Of a DNA stretch of 17,160 nt, positions 1 through 8,954 are shown piece after piece; position 1 is the stretch's first letter; every line of letters begins with the position of its first letter. A program made the translations under genes and the position numbers. The stretch covers positions 3,970 through 21,129 of the forward strand of contig JAHZHY010000161.1 of assembly GCA_019420045.1 (NCBI GenBank), in the 5' to 3' direction. Source of the DNA: Clostridiales bacterium (GTDB taxonomy: Bacteria > Bacillota > Clostridia > Oscillospirales > Butyricicoccaceae). The notes under the pieces were generated by a model. That model saw only the letters and a list, made by a program, of their open reading frames with translations. It made no database searches and was not told the DNA's origin.

Positions 1-187
1 AGCCACTGTGGACCCCGAGGCCAGAGAAGTGGTTCTGAAGCAGGCCACTGTGCGCCTCAATGAGCTGTGCTCCCAGGCCACACTGTACCAGAGCGTGCTG
101 CTGCGGGCCTATGACAGCGACCTGCAGGGCGTGGCAATCAACGCCGGCGGCCATATCCGGTTTGAGGATATCAGCTGGAAGGCCTGA
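1..187 (+). CDS. C-terminal end of a probable family 5 (peptide-type) ABC transporter solute-binding protein (partial)
   Basis: An open frame enters from the left edge and ends at TGA 185-187, giving the last 61 residues of a protein whose start lies outside the window. The tail contains LLRAYDSDLQGVAINAGGH followed by RFEDISWKA. This resembles the C-terminus of family 5 (oligopeptide/dipeptide) extracellular solute-binding proteins, which often end with an 'AYD..L.GV.....G.....D..W' pattern. If so, the mature protein would be a lipoprotein delivering peptides to an ABC permease. The family call rests on this short tail only. The frame, stop and following terminator are clear. The gene converges on the fatty acid operon. 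Confidence 0.5.
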   Translation, partial: ATVDPEAREVVLKQATVRLNELCSQATLYQSVLLRAYDSDLQGVAINAGGHIRFEDISWKA

Positions 188-210
188 TTCCAAACACTAG
201 AATGACAAAA

Positions 211-250
211 AACCTCCCCGAACCCTTGGGTTCGGGGAGGTTTTGTTTTT
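211..250. terminator. Bidirectional intrinsic terminator between the upstream plus-strand gene and the marR end of the fab operon
   Basis: A perfect 15-bp stem (arms 211-225 and 228-242, GC-rich core CCTCCCCGAACCC) is followed on the plus strand by a T-rich run (241-252). On the minus strand the A-run before the left arm reads TTTTTTG, so the hairpin can end transcription from both sides. It lies between the TGA at 187 and the marR stop at 251. Confidence 0.93.
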
Positions 251-712
251 TTATTCCGGTACGGAATTCTGTACCTGGATGGGAATCTCCGGCATCAGCT
301 CCCGGGAGATCACCTGAAGCATTTCTTCCAGCTTCTTCACATCTTCCGGAGGAAAGCGGTTTTCCACACGCTGAAGGACGGTGGACAGATAGGTGTAACT
401 CACATTGTAATAGTCCATGTATTTCTGGGTGGGAACGATGTGATATTCCCGCCGGTCACTTTGGGACTGGACTTTTTTCAGATAGCCTTTTTGGATCAGG
501 CTGTTCACCTTATAAGCGGCATTGGGAGGAGAAATGTGCACGAAACTGGCAAACTCATTGACGGTGGGAGACCCCATAGCCTGGATGATTTCCATACAGA
601 AGGTCTCCACCGTGGTGAGGGTGGCTTCCCGGCTGCCGAATTTGCTGAAGACCTTCTGATAAAAATGAAGCTTGAATTTGGTATACACTTCGGAAAAACT
701 TTGCTGCAACAT
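251..712 (-). CDS. MarR-family winged-helix regulator, probable fatty acid synthesis repressor (FabT-like)
   Basis: The 153-residue protein has MarR architecture: an N-terminal helix, a winged helix-turn-helix at about residues 50-93 with wing motif SDRREYHIV, and a long C-terminal dimerisation helix (about 100-145). MarR proteins of the FabT type control type II fatty acid synthesis in many Firmicutes, with acyl-ACP as co-repressor. This gene sits directly downstream of fabZ on the same strand, 68 nt away, as the last gene of the operon. The start at 712 has an AAGGGG ribosome site about 9 nt upstream. The FAS-regulator role comes from context; the fold is clear. FabT usually sits at the front of the cluster, so its place at the end with its own promoter is unusual. 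It could also be a MarR of another specificity. Confidence 0.85.
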   Translation of the reverse strand: MLQQSFSEVYTKFKLHFYQKVFSKFGSREATLTTVETFCMEIIQAMGSPTVNEFASFVHISPPNAAYKVNSLIQKGYLKKVQSQSDRREYHIVPTQKYMDYYNVSYTYLSTVLQRVENRFPPEDVKKLEEMLQVISRELMPEIPIQVQNSVPE

Positions 713-745
713 GCCCTGTGGCCCCTTTCTTGCGAACCTTTTTTA

Positions 746-774
746 ACTATATCAGATTTGGGGCGAGGCATCAA
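746..774 (-). promoter_or_regulatory. Candidate separate promoter for the marR gene
   Basis: On the minus strand TTGATG (769-774) is followed after 17 nt by TATAGT (746-751), in the gap between fabZ and marR. This would let the regulator be made independently of the long upstream operon. No clear copy of the AATATTTTA motif found before acpP is present here, so it may not be autoregulated in the same way. Confidence 0.5.
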
Positions 775-780
775 TGGGCC

Positions 781-1206
781 TTATTCCACAGCGAAGAGAA
801 GTTCTGCTGTGGCGGCCAGCTGGCCGTCCACCTTGGCCGTGGCCTGGCCGATGCCCACCGAGCCCCGGATCTGGGTGAGAACGCACTCCAGTTCCAGCAC
901 ATCTCCCGGCACCACCTGACGCTTGAAGCGGGCTTTTTTGATGCCGCCGAACAGGGCGATGCGGCCTTTGTACTCCTCTTCACACAGAAGGATGACGGCG
1001 CCCACCTGAGCCATGGCTTCGATGATGAGAACGCCGGGCATCACCGGTTTCTGGGGAAAATGGCCTTGGAAAAAGGCTTCATTGCCGCTGACACATTTGC
1101 GGCCCACGGCCCGCACTCCCGGCTCCAGATGGGTGATCCGGTCCACCAGGAGAAAGGGATAGCGGTGGGGCAGAATTTCTTTGATCTGATTGATATCCAG
1201 TTCCAT
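781..1206 (-). CDS. fabZ: 3-hydroxyacyl-[acyl-carrier-protein] dehydratase FabZ
   Basis: A 141-residue hot-dog fold dehydratase that removes water from 3-hydroxyacyl-ACP to give trans-2-enoyl-ACP. It has the family opening [12 protein letters not shown] (residues 12-23) and the active-site block [20 protein letters not shown], with catalytic His49 and Glu63. Length is normal for FabZ. The ATG overlaps the fabF stop by one base (TAATG at 1206), implying translational coupling. No FabA-type isomerase and no fabM are visible in this cluster, so how the organism makes unsaturated acyl chains is not explained here. Confidence 0.97.
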   Translation of the reverse strand: MELDINQIKEILPHRYPFLLVDRITHLEPGVRAVGRKCVSGNEAFFQGHFPQKPVMPGVLIIEAMAQVGAVILLCEEEYKGRIALFGGIKKARFKRQVVPGDVLELECVLTQIRGSVGIGQATAKVDGQLAATAELLFAVE

Positions 1207-2459
1207 TATTGTTGTTCCTCCTCAAAGGCGTGAAAAACCAGGCTGGCGTTGTGTCCGCCGAAGCCCAGAGAGTTGGACATGGCATAGGAAATATTCTGGC
1301 TCCGCCCGGTGTTGGGCACGATGTCCAGATCGCACTGTTCGTCGGGCACCTGATAGTGGATGGTGGGGGGCAGGAAGCCCTCTTTCAGAGCCATCAGGGT
1401 GAAGATGGCCTCCACTGCGCCGGAAGCCCCCAGCAGGTGACCAGTCATGGACTTGGTGGAGCTCATGGCCAGTTTGTAGGCGTAATCGCCAAAGGCCTTT
1501 TTCACCGCCAGGGTCTCACCGGCGTCATTGAGGGGAGTGGAGGTGCCGTGGGCGTTGATATAGCCAATCTGTTCCGGGGTGATGCCCGCATCTTCCAGGG
1601 CCATGGTCATGGCCTGGGCGGCACCACGGCCGTCGGGGCAGGGAGCAGTGATATGGTGGGCATCGCAGGTGGCGCCGTAACCGGCCACCTCGCCCAGAAT
1701 AACGGCGCCCCGGGCTTTGGCGTGTTCATAGCTTTCCAGCATCAGCATACCGGCGCCTTCGCCCATGACAAAACCGCTACGCTCTTTGTCAAAGGGAATG
1801 GAGGCCCGGGCAGGGTCGGGATTGGTACACAGGGCTTTGAGGGAGGTGAAGCCGCCCATTCCCAGAGGGGTAATGCTGGCTTCGGTACCGCCGCAGAGCA
1901 TCACATCGGCATAGCCATGGCGGATGTAGCGCATGGCGTCGCCGATGGCATTGGTGCCCGAAGCGCAGGCCGTGACCGAACAGGAGCACATTCCCTGGAA
2001 TCCCAGCTGGATGGCGATATGCCCGGCGCTCATGTTGGCGATAGCCATGGGAATAAAGTAGGGGGAGACACGGTCCCAGCCTTTTTCGTTGCCCTTGAGG
2101 CATTCGTTCTGGATGGTGATCAGTCCGCCGATGCCGCTGGACACCAGCACACCGCAGCGGAGAGGATCTTCTTTTTCCATATCCAGACCGCTCATCTGAA
2201 AGGCTTCCTGGGCGGCGGCAATGGCCAGCTGGCTGCACCGGTCCATTTTCCGGGCTTCCCGTTTGTCCATGTAGTTTTCTGCATCAAAGCCGTGGGCCTC
2301 GCCAGCCAGCTTGACCTTCTGGCCCTCGGTGTCATACAAGGTGATGGGGCTGATGCCGCATTTGCCCTCTTTGGCGCCCTGCCAGGAGGCCGTGAGGCCG
2401 CAGCCCAGGGGGCTGATGATGCCCATGCCGGTGACGACCACTCTTCTGTTCTGATCCAT
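1206..2459 (-). CDS. fabF: beta-ketoacyl-[acyl-carrier-protein] synthase II (FabF)
   Basis: A 417-residue condensing enzyme that extends acyl-ACP with malonyl-ACP by decarboxylative Claisen condensation. The Cys-His-His triad is visible: Cys165 in [10 protein letters not shown], His304 in [12 protein letters not shown] and His341 in [14 protein letters not shown]. It begins [15 protein letters not shown], typical for FabF. The start at 2459 is chosen because GGAGG sits about 7 nt upstream. The open frame runs much further upstream to 2858, but that extension lies antiparallel-free inside fabG in another frame and has no FabF similarity. The ribosome site of fabF overlaps the end of fabG. Confidence 0.97.
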   Translation of the reverse strand: MDQNRRVVVTGMGIISPLGCGLTASWQGAKEGKCGISPITLYDTEGQKVKLAGEAHGFDAENYMDKREARKMDRCSQLAIAAAQEAFQMSGLDMEKEDPLRCGVLVSSGIGGLITIQNECLKGNEKGWDRVSPYFIPMAIANMSAGHIAIQLGFQGMCSCSVTACASGTNAIGDAMRYIRHGYADVMLCGGTEASITPLGMGGFTSLKALCTNPDPARASIPFDKERSGFVMGEGAGMLMLESYEHAKARGAVILGEVAGYGATCDAHHITAPCPDGRGAAQAMTMALEDAGITPEQIGYINAHGTSTPLNDAGETLAVKKAFGDYAYKLAMSSTKSMTGHLLGASGAVEAIFTLMALKEGFLPPTIHYQVPDEQCDLDIVPNTGRSQNISYAMSNSLGFGGHNASLVFHAFEEEQQ

Positions 2460-2473
2460 GGTGTTTTCCTCCT

Positions 2474-3217
2474 TTAAACGGCCATGCCGCCGTCGACGCA
2501 CAGCACCTGACCGGTGATGTAACCGGCTTCCGGCTGGGCGAAAAAGACAGCTGCCCGGGCCACATCCTCCGGCTGGCCCAGCTTGCCCATGGGAATGGAG
2601 GACAGCAGACCTTCCCGGACCTTTTCCGGCAAAACAGCAGTCATATCGGTTTCGATAAAGCCGGGGGCCACCAGATTGACGGTGATGCCCCGGGCGGCCA
2701 GTTCTTTGGCAAAGGATTTGCTCATGCCGATGAGCCCCGCCTTGCTGGCGGCGTAGTTGGCCTGACCGGCGTTGCCACGCAGACCCACGATGCTGGACAG
2801 GCAGATGATCCGGCCGAAGCGCTGCTTCATCATGGGACGGCAGGCGGCCTTCATGCAAAGGAAGGCACCTTTCAGGTTGGCGTCCAGCACGGCGTCAAAG
2901 TCCTCTTCGCTCATGCGCATGGCCAGATTGTCCCGGGTGATGCCGGCATTGCACACCAGGATGTCCAGTGTGCCCCAGGTCTTGAGCACTTTGTCCACCA
3001 TGGCCTGCACATCGGCGGCTTTGGACACATCGCCCTGGATGGCTTCGGCTTCCACGCCCTTTTCCCGGCAGAGCCGGACGGTCTCCAACGCGGCCTCTTC
3101 TCTCCCGGCGTAGCCTGCCAGCACATTGGCACCCCGGGCGGCCAGTTCCAGGCAGATGGCCCGGCCGATTCCCCGGCTGCCGCCGGTGACCAGGGCATTT
3201 TTTCCCTTGAGATCCAT
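2474..3217 (-). CDS. fabG: 3-oxoacyl-[acyl-carrier-protein] reductase FabG
   Basis: A 247-residue short-chain dehydrogenase/reductase that reduces 3-ketoacyl-ACP with NADPH. It has the nucleotide-binding TGGSRGIG loop (residues 11-18), the CNAG motif (89-92), and the catalytic Ser142, Tyr155 and Lys159 in SSIVGLRGNAGQANYAASKA. It ends GYITGQVLCVDGGMAV, the usual FabG tail. Only one base separates its ATG from the fabD stop, and fabF follows after 14 nt. Length and position between fabD and fabF match the standard fabD-fabG-fabF block. Confidence 0.97.
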   Translation of the reverse strand: MDLKGKNALVTGGSRGIGRAICLELAARGANVLAGYAGREEAALETVRLCREKGVEAEAIQGDVSKAADVQAMVDKVLKTWGTLDILVCNAGITRDNLAMRMSEEDFDAVLDANLKGAFLCMKAACRPMMKQRFGRIICLSSIVGLRGNAGQANYAASKAGLIGMSKSFAKELAARGITVNLVAPGFIETDMTAVLPEKVREGLLSSIPMGKLGQPEDVARAAVFFAQPEAGYITGQVLCVDGGMAV

Positions 3218-3218
3218 G

Positions 3219-4151
3219 TCAATTCTCCTTTTTCAACAGTGTCACGGCGTCCTCCAGCTGTTGGGCTGTTTCCACCGGGATGGTTCTGATCTGGGGGGCG
3301 GTCTTTTTCACAAAGCCCGACAGAGCTTTGCCCGGCCCCACTTCCACAATGGTATCAATGCCTGCATCGGCCATATGGCGGATGGTGTCTTCCATGTAGA
3401 CGCTGGTCTGCACCTGGCGCACCAGAAGCTGAGGAATGGTTTCCTCTGCTGTTTTGGGCCGTCCCAGGCAGTTGAAATAGACGGGGAAAGCCATTTCGCC
3501 AAAGGAAAGACCGGCAAAATGTTCTTCCAGAGCCTTTCCGGCAGGGGCCATGAGAGGGGTGTGGAAAGGACCGCTCACCTTCAAAGGCAGGCAACGGCGG
3601 GCACCGGCTTCCAGCGCCAGACGGCAGGCTTCCTCCGCACCTTCCCGGCTGCCGCCGATGACGATCTGACCGGGGCAGTTGTAGTTTGCCAGATACACCG
3701 GACCTTTCTCAGAGGCTTTCCGGCACACTTCTTCCAGCGTGTTCCGGTCCAGGTTTAATACAGCATACATGGCGCTTTCCATACCTTGAGCGGCTTCTTC
3801 CATGGCCTTCCCACGGAAAGCGGCCAGGGCGATGGCTTCACGGGGAGTAAAGACCCCGGCGGCCTGGAGAGCGGAATATTCACCCAGGCTCAGTCCGGCG
3901 GCGGCCAAGGGTGTGATGCCCCGTTCTTTCAAAAGGGCGGTGATCCCGGCCGCAAAGGCCACCATGCAGGGCTGGGTGTATCGGGTCTGGGACAACTGGT
4001 CCTCCGGCCCTTCAAAGCACAGTTTTTTCAAATCAAAATCCACCGGCGCATCGTCCAGGATCTGGCGGAACAGGGGATAGGTTTCATAAAGATCCTGCCC
4101 CATTCCGGCATGCTGGCTGCCCTGTCCGGCGTATAAAAAAGCCAGTTTCAT
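3219..4151 (-). CDS. fabD: malonyl-CoA:ACP transacylase FabD
   Basis: A 310-residue acyltransferase that moves malonyl from CoA to ACP. Visible are the oxyanion motif GQGSQ (9-13), the nucleophile elbow GLSLGEYSA with Ser88, Arg113 in AAFRGKAM, and His197 in SGPFHTPLM. A longer start at 4166 exists, but the codons it would add contain the GGAGG ribosome site for the ATG at 4151. That ATG also overlaps the stop of the upstream gene as ATGA. The start at 4151 is therefore preferred. Confidence 0.96.
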   Translation of the reverse strand: MKLAFLYAGQGSQHAGMGQDLYETYPLFRQILDDAPVDFDLKKLCFEGPEDQLSQTRYTQPCMVAFAAGITALLKERGITPLAAAGLSLGEYSALQAAGVFTPREAIALAAFRGKAMEEAAQGMESAMYAVLNLDRNTLEEVCRKASEKGPVYLANYNCPGQIVIGGSREGAEEACRLALEAGARRCLPLKVSGPFHTPLMAPAGKALEEHFAGLSFGEMAFPVYFNCLGRPKTAEETIPQLLVRQVQTSVYMEDTIRHMADAGIDTIVEVGPGKALSGFVKKTAPQIRTIPVETAQQLEDAVTLLKKEN

Positions 4152-5221
4152 TCTTCGTTCCTCCAATCCCTCATCAGCTGCTCCATCAACTGACGGACGG
4201 TGGTCATTTTATTGATCTGCCCCACCTTGCCGCCGCAGAAAAACAGACCGTTTTCCCGGTCGCCCTGCACGGCCCGGATCAGCGCCCGGGAGATGCAGTA
4301 AGGGGCGGTTTTGGGATTGCAGGGGGTGAGACAGGAAATGCATTTTTCCGGTTTCAGCCGTTTTTCTCTTTCCAGACGCTGAAGCAGGGGCGTGCGCACC
4401 GCCCGGCCAGGCATGCCCACCGGACTGGGGATGATGCACACATCCTCGTCCCGGGCTTCCAGAATTACATCTTTGAAGCCCTGGCTGGCGTCACATTCCT
4501 CGGTGGCGATAAAGGGGGTGGCCAGCTGGACGCCGTCGGCTCCGGCCTGACGCAATCCGGCCATCTTTTCCCGGCCCCATACCCCTCCGGCGGCAAATAC
4601 CGGGATGGATTTTTTGTCTTTTTCACGGAAGGGAGCCAGAGCATCGCTCACTTCCTTCACGATGGTTTCCAAAGAGGGGGCGGTGTGCTCCCGCATTTGC
4701 TCATGGGAAAAGCCCAGATGTCCTCCTGCCTGGCTGCCTTCCACCACCACCAGGTCGGGAGCGCGGTGGAAGCGTTTATCCCAGGCCCGGCAGATGAGAG
4801 ACGCAGCCCGTCCGGAGGAGACGATGGGGCCCAGGGCCACCTTTTCCTCGGGAACGATGCCGGGCAGGTCCATGGGCAGGCCGGCACCGGAGATCACCGC
4901 CTGCACACCGGCTTCCACGGCGGCACGGATGCTGTCGGCATATTGCCGGGTGGCTACCATGGCGTTGATGGCCACCACCCCGGCGCCTTTTGCCAGAGAG
5001 AGGGCCTGCTGCACATGGCTTTTCAGCGCCCGCAGATTGGCTCCATCGGGATCGGTTTCAAAATCCGGCTCCTGAAAGCCGGTGACGGCGGTGCTGATGG
5101 TGCCCAGTCCGCCCAATGCGGCTACATGGCCCGCCAGCCGTCCCAAAGAGACGCCCACTCCCATGCCGCCCTGGGCGATGGGAAGGGAAAGAGTGTGTCC
5201 GGCAAGAGTGAGGGTGCTCAT
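4148..5221 (-). CDS. FabK/nitronate-monooxygenase-like FMN enzyme with a C-terminal four-cysteine motif
   Basis: A 357-residue TIM-barrel flavoprotein of the nitronate monooxygenase / 2-nitropropane dioxygenase / FabK superfamily. It has IAQGGMGVGVS near the N-terminus, the conserved SQAGGHLGF block with His168, the FMN-phosphate region AAGGVWGREK, and GADGVQLATPFIATEEC. It is about 45 residues longer than the neighbouring FabK. The extra C-terminal part carries Cys294, Cys297, Cys301 and Cys309 (C-x2-C-x3-C-x7-C), plus Cys329, a pattern that could hold a metal or Fe-S cluster. It is coupled by ATGA overlaps to fabK upstream and fabD downstream, which argues for a role in fatty acid synthesis. 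It could be a second enoyl-ACP reductase, an enoyl isomerase-like activity, or a housekeeping nitronate oxidase. The family is sure; the function is not. Confidence 0.8.
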   Translation of the reverse strand: MSTLTLAGHTLSLPIAQGGMGVGVSLGRLAGHVAALGGLGTISTAVTGFQEPDFETDPDGANLRALKSHVQQALSLAKGAGVVAINAMVATRQYADSIRAAVEAGVQAVISGAGLPMDLPGIVPEEKVALGPIVSSGRAASLICRAWDKRFHRAPDLVVVEGSQAGGHLGFSHEQMREHTAPSLETIVKEVSDALAPFREKDKKSIPVFAAGGVWGREKMAGLRQAGADGVQLATPFIATEECDASQGFKDVILEARDEDVCIIPSPVGMPGRAVRTPLLQRLEREKRLKPEKCISCLTPCNPKTAPYCISRALIRAVQGDRENGLFFCGGKVGQINKMTTVRQLMEQLMRDWRNEE

Positions 5222-6153
5222 TTTGTTTCCTCCGTCAAAGCCTGAAGCTGCCGGTTATAGCCTGCCATCAGATCTTCGAAGATCTGGCGCAGGGGGCGGA
5301 TTTCGTGAAGCTGACCCACCACCTGTCCGGCCATCAGGCTGCCGTAGTCGGTGTCGCCTTCAAAGACCGCCCGGCGCAGACTGCCCAGGGTGTATTTTTC
5401 CAGCTCCATCTTGTCGGCGCCTGCTTTTTCCTGGGTGACATATTCCCGGGCCATCTTGTTTTTCAGAATACGCACTGGGGTTCCGGCGATGCGTCCGGTG
5501 ACAACGGTATCGCTGCCCTTGGCCCCCAGCACGGCTTTTTTGTAGTTTTGGTGGATGGGGCATTCCTGGCTTGCCAGCAGGCAGGTGCCCACCTGCACGC
5601 CGCAGGCCCCCAGGGCAAAAGCGGCCAGCAGCTGACGGCCATCGGCAATGCCGCCGGCGGCGATCACAGGGATGTTTACGGCGTCCACCACCTGGGGGAC
5701 CAGCGCCATGGTGGTCATTTCGCCCACATGGCCGCCGCTTTCGGTGCCTTCGGCCACGATGGCATCGGCGCCATAGCTTTCCAGACGCTTGGCCAGCAGG
5801 GGAGCGGCCACCACCGGAATAACCTTGATGCCCGCCTTTTTCCAGGCGTCCATATAGGGAGCCGGGCTTCCGGCGCCGGTGGTCACCACGGGAACCTGCT
5901 CTTCCACCACTACCTGGGCCATTTCTGGGGCGGCGGGGTTCATCAGCATAATGTTGACGCCGAAGGGCTTGTCGGTGAGCTCACGGCACTGACGGATGTG
6001 CTGGCGCAGGGTGTCGGCGTCCATGCCGCCTGCGCCGATGAGCCCCAGGGCCCCGGCATTGGAGACGGCGGCGGCAAAGGGAGCGGTGGCGATGTTGGCC
6101 ATGCCGCCCTGGATGATGGGGAACTCAGTTCCCAGAAGTGCATTGAGTTTCAT
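5218..6153 (-). CDS. fabK: FMN-dependent enoyl-[acyl-carrier-protein] reductase FabK
   Basis: A 311-residue FMN enzyme that carries out the last reduction of the elongation cycle, enoyl-ACP to acyl-ACP. It has the FabK opening FPIIQGGMANIATAPFAAAV, the DKPFGVNIMLM strand, TTGAGSPAPY, and the catalytic-type His142 in EGTESGGHVGEM. AAGGIADGRQLLAAFALGA follows, as expected for FMN binding. Length matches characterised FabK proteins. An AGAAAGGA ribosome site lies about 7 nt before the ATG. FabK is the triclosan-tolerant alternative to FabI; no fabI is seen. An 18-bp perfect palindrome lies in the coding sequence near the 3' end (5269-5286). Confidence 0.95.
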   Translation of the reverse strand: MKLNALLGTEFPIIQGGMANIATAPFAAAVSNAGALGLIGAGGMDADTLRQHIRQCRELTDKPFGVNIMLMNPAAPEMAQVVVEEQVPVVTTGAGSPAPYMDAWKKAGIKVIPVVAAPLLAKRLESYGADAIVAEGTESGGHVGEMTTMALVPQVVDAVNIPVIAAGGIADGRQLLAAFALGACGVQVGTCLLASQECPIHQNYKKAVLGAKGSDTVVTGRIAGTPVRILKNKMAREYVTQEKAGADKMELEKYTLGSLRRAVFEGDTDYGSLMAGQVVGQLHEIRPLRQIFEDLMAGYNRQLQALTEETK

Positions 6154-6174
6154 GGTGTGATCCTTTCTCTGTGT

Positions 6175-7113
6175 TTAGAAGGTGAGGAGGCAGGCGCCCC
6201 AGGTCAGTCCCGCGCCAAAGCCCACGCAGAGCACCCGTTTGCCCGGCGTGAGCAGCCCATCCCGGGCCATTTCATCCAGACAGATGGGGATGCTGGCAGC
6301 GCTGGTGTTGCCGTAGCGGCCGATGTTCTGATAGAAAAGCCCTTCCGGGGCCTGAAGTTTTTTGGCGGCGTAATCCAGAATGCGGCTGTTGGCCTGATGG
6401 CACACCACATGGTGGATCTGGGAAAGGGAAAGGCCGGTTTTCTCCAAAAGCTCATGGACGGCCCGGGGAATGATGTCCACAGCGAAGCGGAACACCGCTT
6501 TGCCGTCCATCTGCAGATGGCTGGGATCAGGGCCGGGGCCTTCTGCCCAGATGCAGCTCTGGGCGCCATCGGAGCCCAGCAGACTGGCATAGGGATGCTG
6601 TGGGGAAAGTGTGACCACCGCCGCACCGGCTCCATCCCCGAAGAGCACGCAGGTGCTCCGGTCGGAGAAATCCAGCACCTGGCTGATCTGCTCGGCGCCG
6701 ATGACCAGGGCGTATTTGGTGTCGTGGGCTGTCAGCAGAGCCCGGGCGGTGTCCAAAGCGTATAAAAAGCCGCTGCAGGCGGCGTTTAAGTCAAAACAAG
6801 GGATGCCGTAGGGAAGTCCCAGTTCCTTCTGCACCAGGCAGGCCACAGAAGGAGTGGCCCACTGGGGAGTGAAGGTGGCCACAATGCAAAGGCCGATGTC
6901 TTTGGGGGAAAGCCCCGCGGCTTCCAGGGCCTTTTGTCCGGCCTGGGCGGCCAGGGTGGTACAGGTTTCCTCCTGGCACAGATGCCGGGTGTGGATGCCG
7001 GTGCGGCTTGTGATCCATTCGTCACTGGTGTCCACAAACCGGCGCATATCCTCGTTGGTGAGCACTTTTGCGGGAAGGCTCCGGCCGGTGCCCAAAATCT
7101 GAAGTCCGGTCAT
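6175..7113 (-). CDS. fabH: beta-ketoacyl-[acyl-carrier-protein] synthase III (FabH)
   Basis: A 312-residue initiating condensing enzyme that joins an acyl-CoA primer to malonyl-ACP. The triad is visible as Cys113 in [13 protein letters not shown], His239 in [11 protein letters not shown] and Asn269 in [11 protein letters not shown]. The N-terminal signature [12 protein letters not shown] is typical. The ATG overlaps the accA stop (ATGA, 7110-7113), so translation of acetyl-CoA carboxylase and FabH is probably coupled. Whether it prefers acetyl-CoA or branched primers cannot be read from the sequence with confidence. Confidence 0.97.
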   Translation of the reverse strand: MTGLQILGTGRSLPAKVLTNEDMRRFVDTSDEWITSRTGIHTRHLCQEETCTTLAAQAGQKALEAAGLSPKDIGLCIVATFTPQWATPSVACLVQKELGLPYGIPCFDLNAACSGFLYALDTARALLTAHDTKYALVIGAEQISQVLDFSDRSTCVLFGDGAGAAVVTLSPQHPYASLLGSDGAQSCIWAEGPGPDPSHLQMDGKAVFRFAVDIIPRAVHELLEKTGLSLSQIHHVVCHQANSRILDYAAKKLQAPEGLFYQNIGRYGNTSAASIPICLDEMARDGLLTPGKRVLCVGFGAGLTWGACLLTF

Positions 7114-8066
7114 TGGCTATCCCTCCCGGTATCATGTAAAAATCCATTGCCCATAGCCCGGTATTTGCCGAACCGGTGGCGCTGCAGGTCTTTGATTTTG
7201 GAAAGGCGCTCCAACTGCTCTGTCAGAGCGGCATCCAGGCGGCGGTACATCTGCTTGGGGTTTTGGTGGGCGCCGCCCAAGGGCTCGGGGATGATCTCGT
7301 CGATGACACCCAGATTCAGAAGATCCTGGGCGGTCAGGCCCATTACCTGGGCGGCCTCTCCGCTGCGGGAGGAATCCTTCCACAGAATGGAGGCGAAGCC
7401 CTCGGGGGAGAGCACAGAATAAATAGCGTGTTCCAGCATGAGCACACTGTTGCCCATGCCCAGGGCCAAAGCGCCGCCGCTGCCCCCTTCGCCGGTGACC
7501 ACCGCGATCAAGGGAACGGTCAGACGGCTCATGGCGGCCAGACAGTGGGCAATGGCGCTGCCCTGGCCCTTTTCCTCGGCGGCCATGCCCGGATAGGCCC
7601 CCGGAGTGTCGATAAAGGTGATGATGGGGCGGCGGAATTTTTCCGCTCCTTCCATCAGGCGCAGAGCCTTCCGGTAGCCCTCCGGGTTGGGCATACCGAA
7701 ATTGCATCGCAGGTTTTCCTGCAGGTCTTTTCCTTTCCGGTGGCCCATCACCGTCACCGGCTTGCCGTGAAACAGAGCAATGCCTCCATAGATACTGCCG
7801 TCCTCGGCAGACAGACGGTCTCCCTGCTGTTCAAAAAAATCGGTGAACAGAGCAGAGATGTAGTCGGCCGTTCCGGGGCGGGAAGGGTGCCGGGCCAGAT
7901 AGACCTTGTCGGCGGGAGAAAGGGTGCGACAGGCTTCCAGCAGCTGCTTCATGTCCCGCCGCAGCTGCTCCCGGCGGATCTGGCTGGCGGCATCGTCCCC
8001 CAGCTGACCGATCTGGGCGCGGAGGGACTGGAGCTGGCGCTCGGTTTGTTCCATCATGCAGTTCAT
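7110..8066 (-). CDS. accA: acetyl-CoA carboxylase carboxyltransferase subunit alpha (AccA)
   Basis: A 318-residue crotonase-fold subunit that, with AccD, moves the carboxyl group from biotin to acetyl-CoA. It has the N-terminal helical region with [16 protein letters not shown], the central [20 protein letters not shown] block, DTPGAYPG (153-160) and GEGGSGGAL (192-200), and the closing [13 protein letters not shown]. The start at 8066 overlaps the accD stop as ATGA. An internal Met4 or Met5 is possible, but the coupling favours the first ATG. Confidence 0.97.
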   Translation of the reverse strand: MNCMMEQTERQLQSLRAQIGQLGDDAASQIRREQLRRDMKQLLEACRTLSPADKVYLARHPSRPGTADYISALFTDFFEQQGDRLSAEDGSIYGGIALFHGKPVTVMGHRKGKDLQENLRCNFGMPNPEGYRKALRLMEGAEKFRRPIITFIDTPGAYPGMAAEEKGQGSAIAHCLAAMSRLTVPLIAVVTGEGGSGGALALGMGNSVLMLEHAIYSVLSPEGFASILWKDSSRSGEAAQVMGLTAQDLLNLGVIDEIIPEPLGGAHQNPKQMYRRLDAALTEQLERLSKIKDLQRHRFGKYRAMGNGFLHDTGRDSQ

Positions 8067-8947
8067 CGTTTTCTCCTTCCCCGGTGCAGGTCAAGCAGTC
8101 TGATGAGGGTGGGGCGCATCTGGGATCTGGGCACCACCTGATCCACAAAGCCGTGCTCCTGCAAAAATTCCGCCTGCTGGAAGCCCTGGGGCAGACTTTG
8201 GCCGATGGTCTGCTGAATGACCCGGGGTCCGGCAAAGCCGATGAGGGCTCCGGGCTCGGCCAGGGTGATATCTCCCAGGGAGGCAAAGCTGGCGGTGACA
8301 CCCCCGGTGGTGGGGTGGGTGAGGCAGACGATCAGAAGCCCGCCCGCCTGGGAGAATCGCTCTATGGCGGCGCTGGTCTTGGCCATCTGCATCAAAGACA
8401 GAATGCCCTCCTGCATCCGGGCCCCACCGCTGGCGGTGAAGAGGATGAGGGGCAATTTGTACTTCTGGGCCTTTTCGGCAGCACGGGCGACTTTCTCTCC
8501 CAGAGCCACACCCATACTGCCCATGAAGAAGCGGCTGTCCATCACACCTACAACGACCCCATGGCCGCCGATGCGGCCCTTGGCGGTAACCACGCCTTCG
8601 GTCAGGCCGGTGCTTTGCTGCTTGTTCAGCAGTTTTTTGTCATAGCCAGGAAAATGGAGAGGGTCCCGGGCGGTGAGATCCCGGTCCAGTTCCCGGAAGC
8701 TGTGATCGTCCAGAATGGTTTTCAGACGGTAATAGGCATCCATGGGAAAATGATGGCCGCAGGAAGGGCAGACCCACATGGTCTCGGCCAGCTGCCGCCG
8801 GGTGAGGGCGCTGCCGCATCCGGGGCACTGGACAAAGGGCTGGGACTCATTTACCGGCTGGGAGCCGGCGTTCTGAGGGGCGGCGCTGTCCCGCATGGCC
8901 TTCAGCTGAAATAGCCGCTGGCGCTGGGAAGAAAAAAAGTTTGTCAT
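8063..8947 (-). CDS. accD: acetyl-CoA carboxylase carboxyltransferase subunit beta (AccD)
   Basis: A 294-residue carboxyltransferase subunit. An N-terminal zinc ribbon is formed by Cys41, Cys44, Cys60 and Cys63 (CPGC...CPSC), followed by the crotonase-like domain with [25 protein letters not shown] and [12 protein letters not shown]. It pairs with AccA, encoded next. The start at 8947 lies 7 nt after the accC stop, with a GAAGGAG ribosome site inside the accC end; the spacing is rather long. Size and motifs are standard. Confidence 0.97.
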   Translation of the reverse strand: MTNFFSSQRQRLFQLKAMRDSAAPQNAGSQPVNESQPFVQCPGCGSALTRRQLAETMWVCPSCGHHFPMDAYYRLKTILDDHSFRELDRDLTARDPLHFPGYDKKLLNKQQSTGLTEGVVTAKGRIGGHGVVVGVMDSRFFMGSMGVALGEKVARAAEKAQKYKLPLILFTASGGARMQEGILSLMQMAKTSAAIERFSQAGGLLIVCLTHPTTGGVTASFASLGDITLAEPGALIGFAGPRVIQQTIGQSLPQGFQQAEFLQEHGFVDQVVPRSQMRPTLIRLLDLHRGRRKR

Positions 8948-8954
8948 GGGTCAA

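Noticed and set aside
1206..2858. 550-residue open frame including FabF
   Set aside because: Residues before the FabF start come from reading fabG in another frame; a good ribosome site supports the start at 2459.
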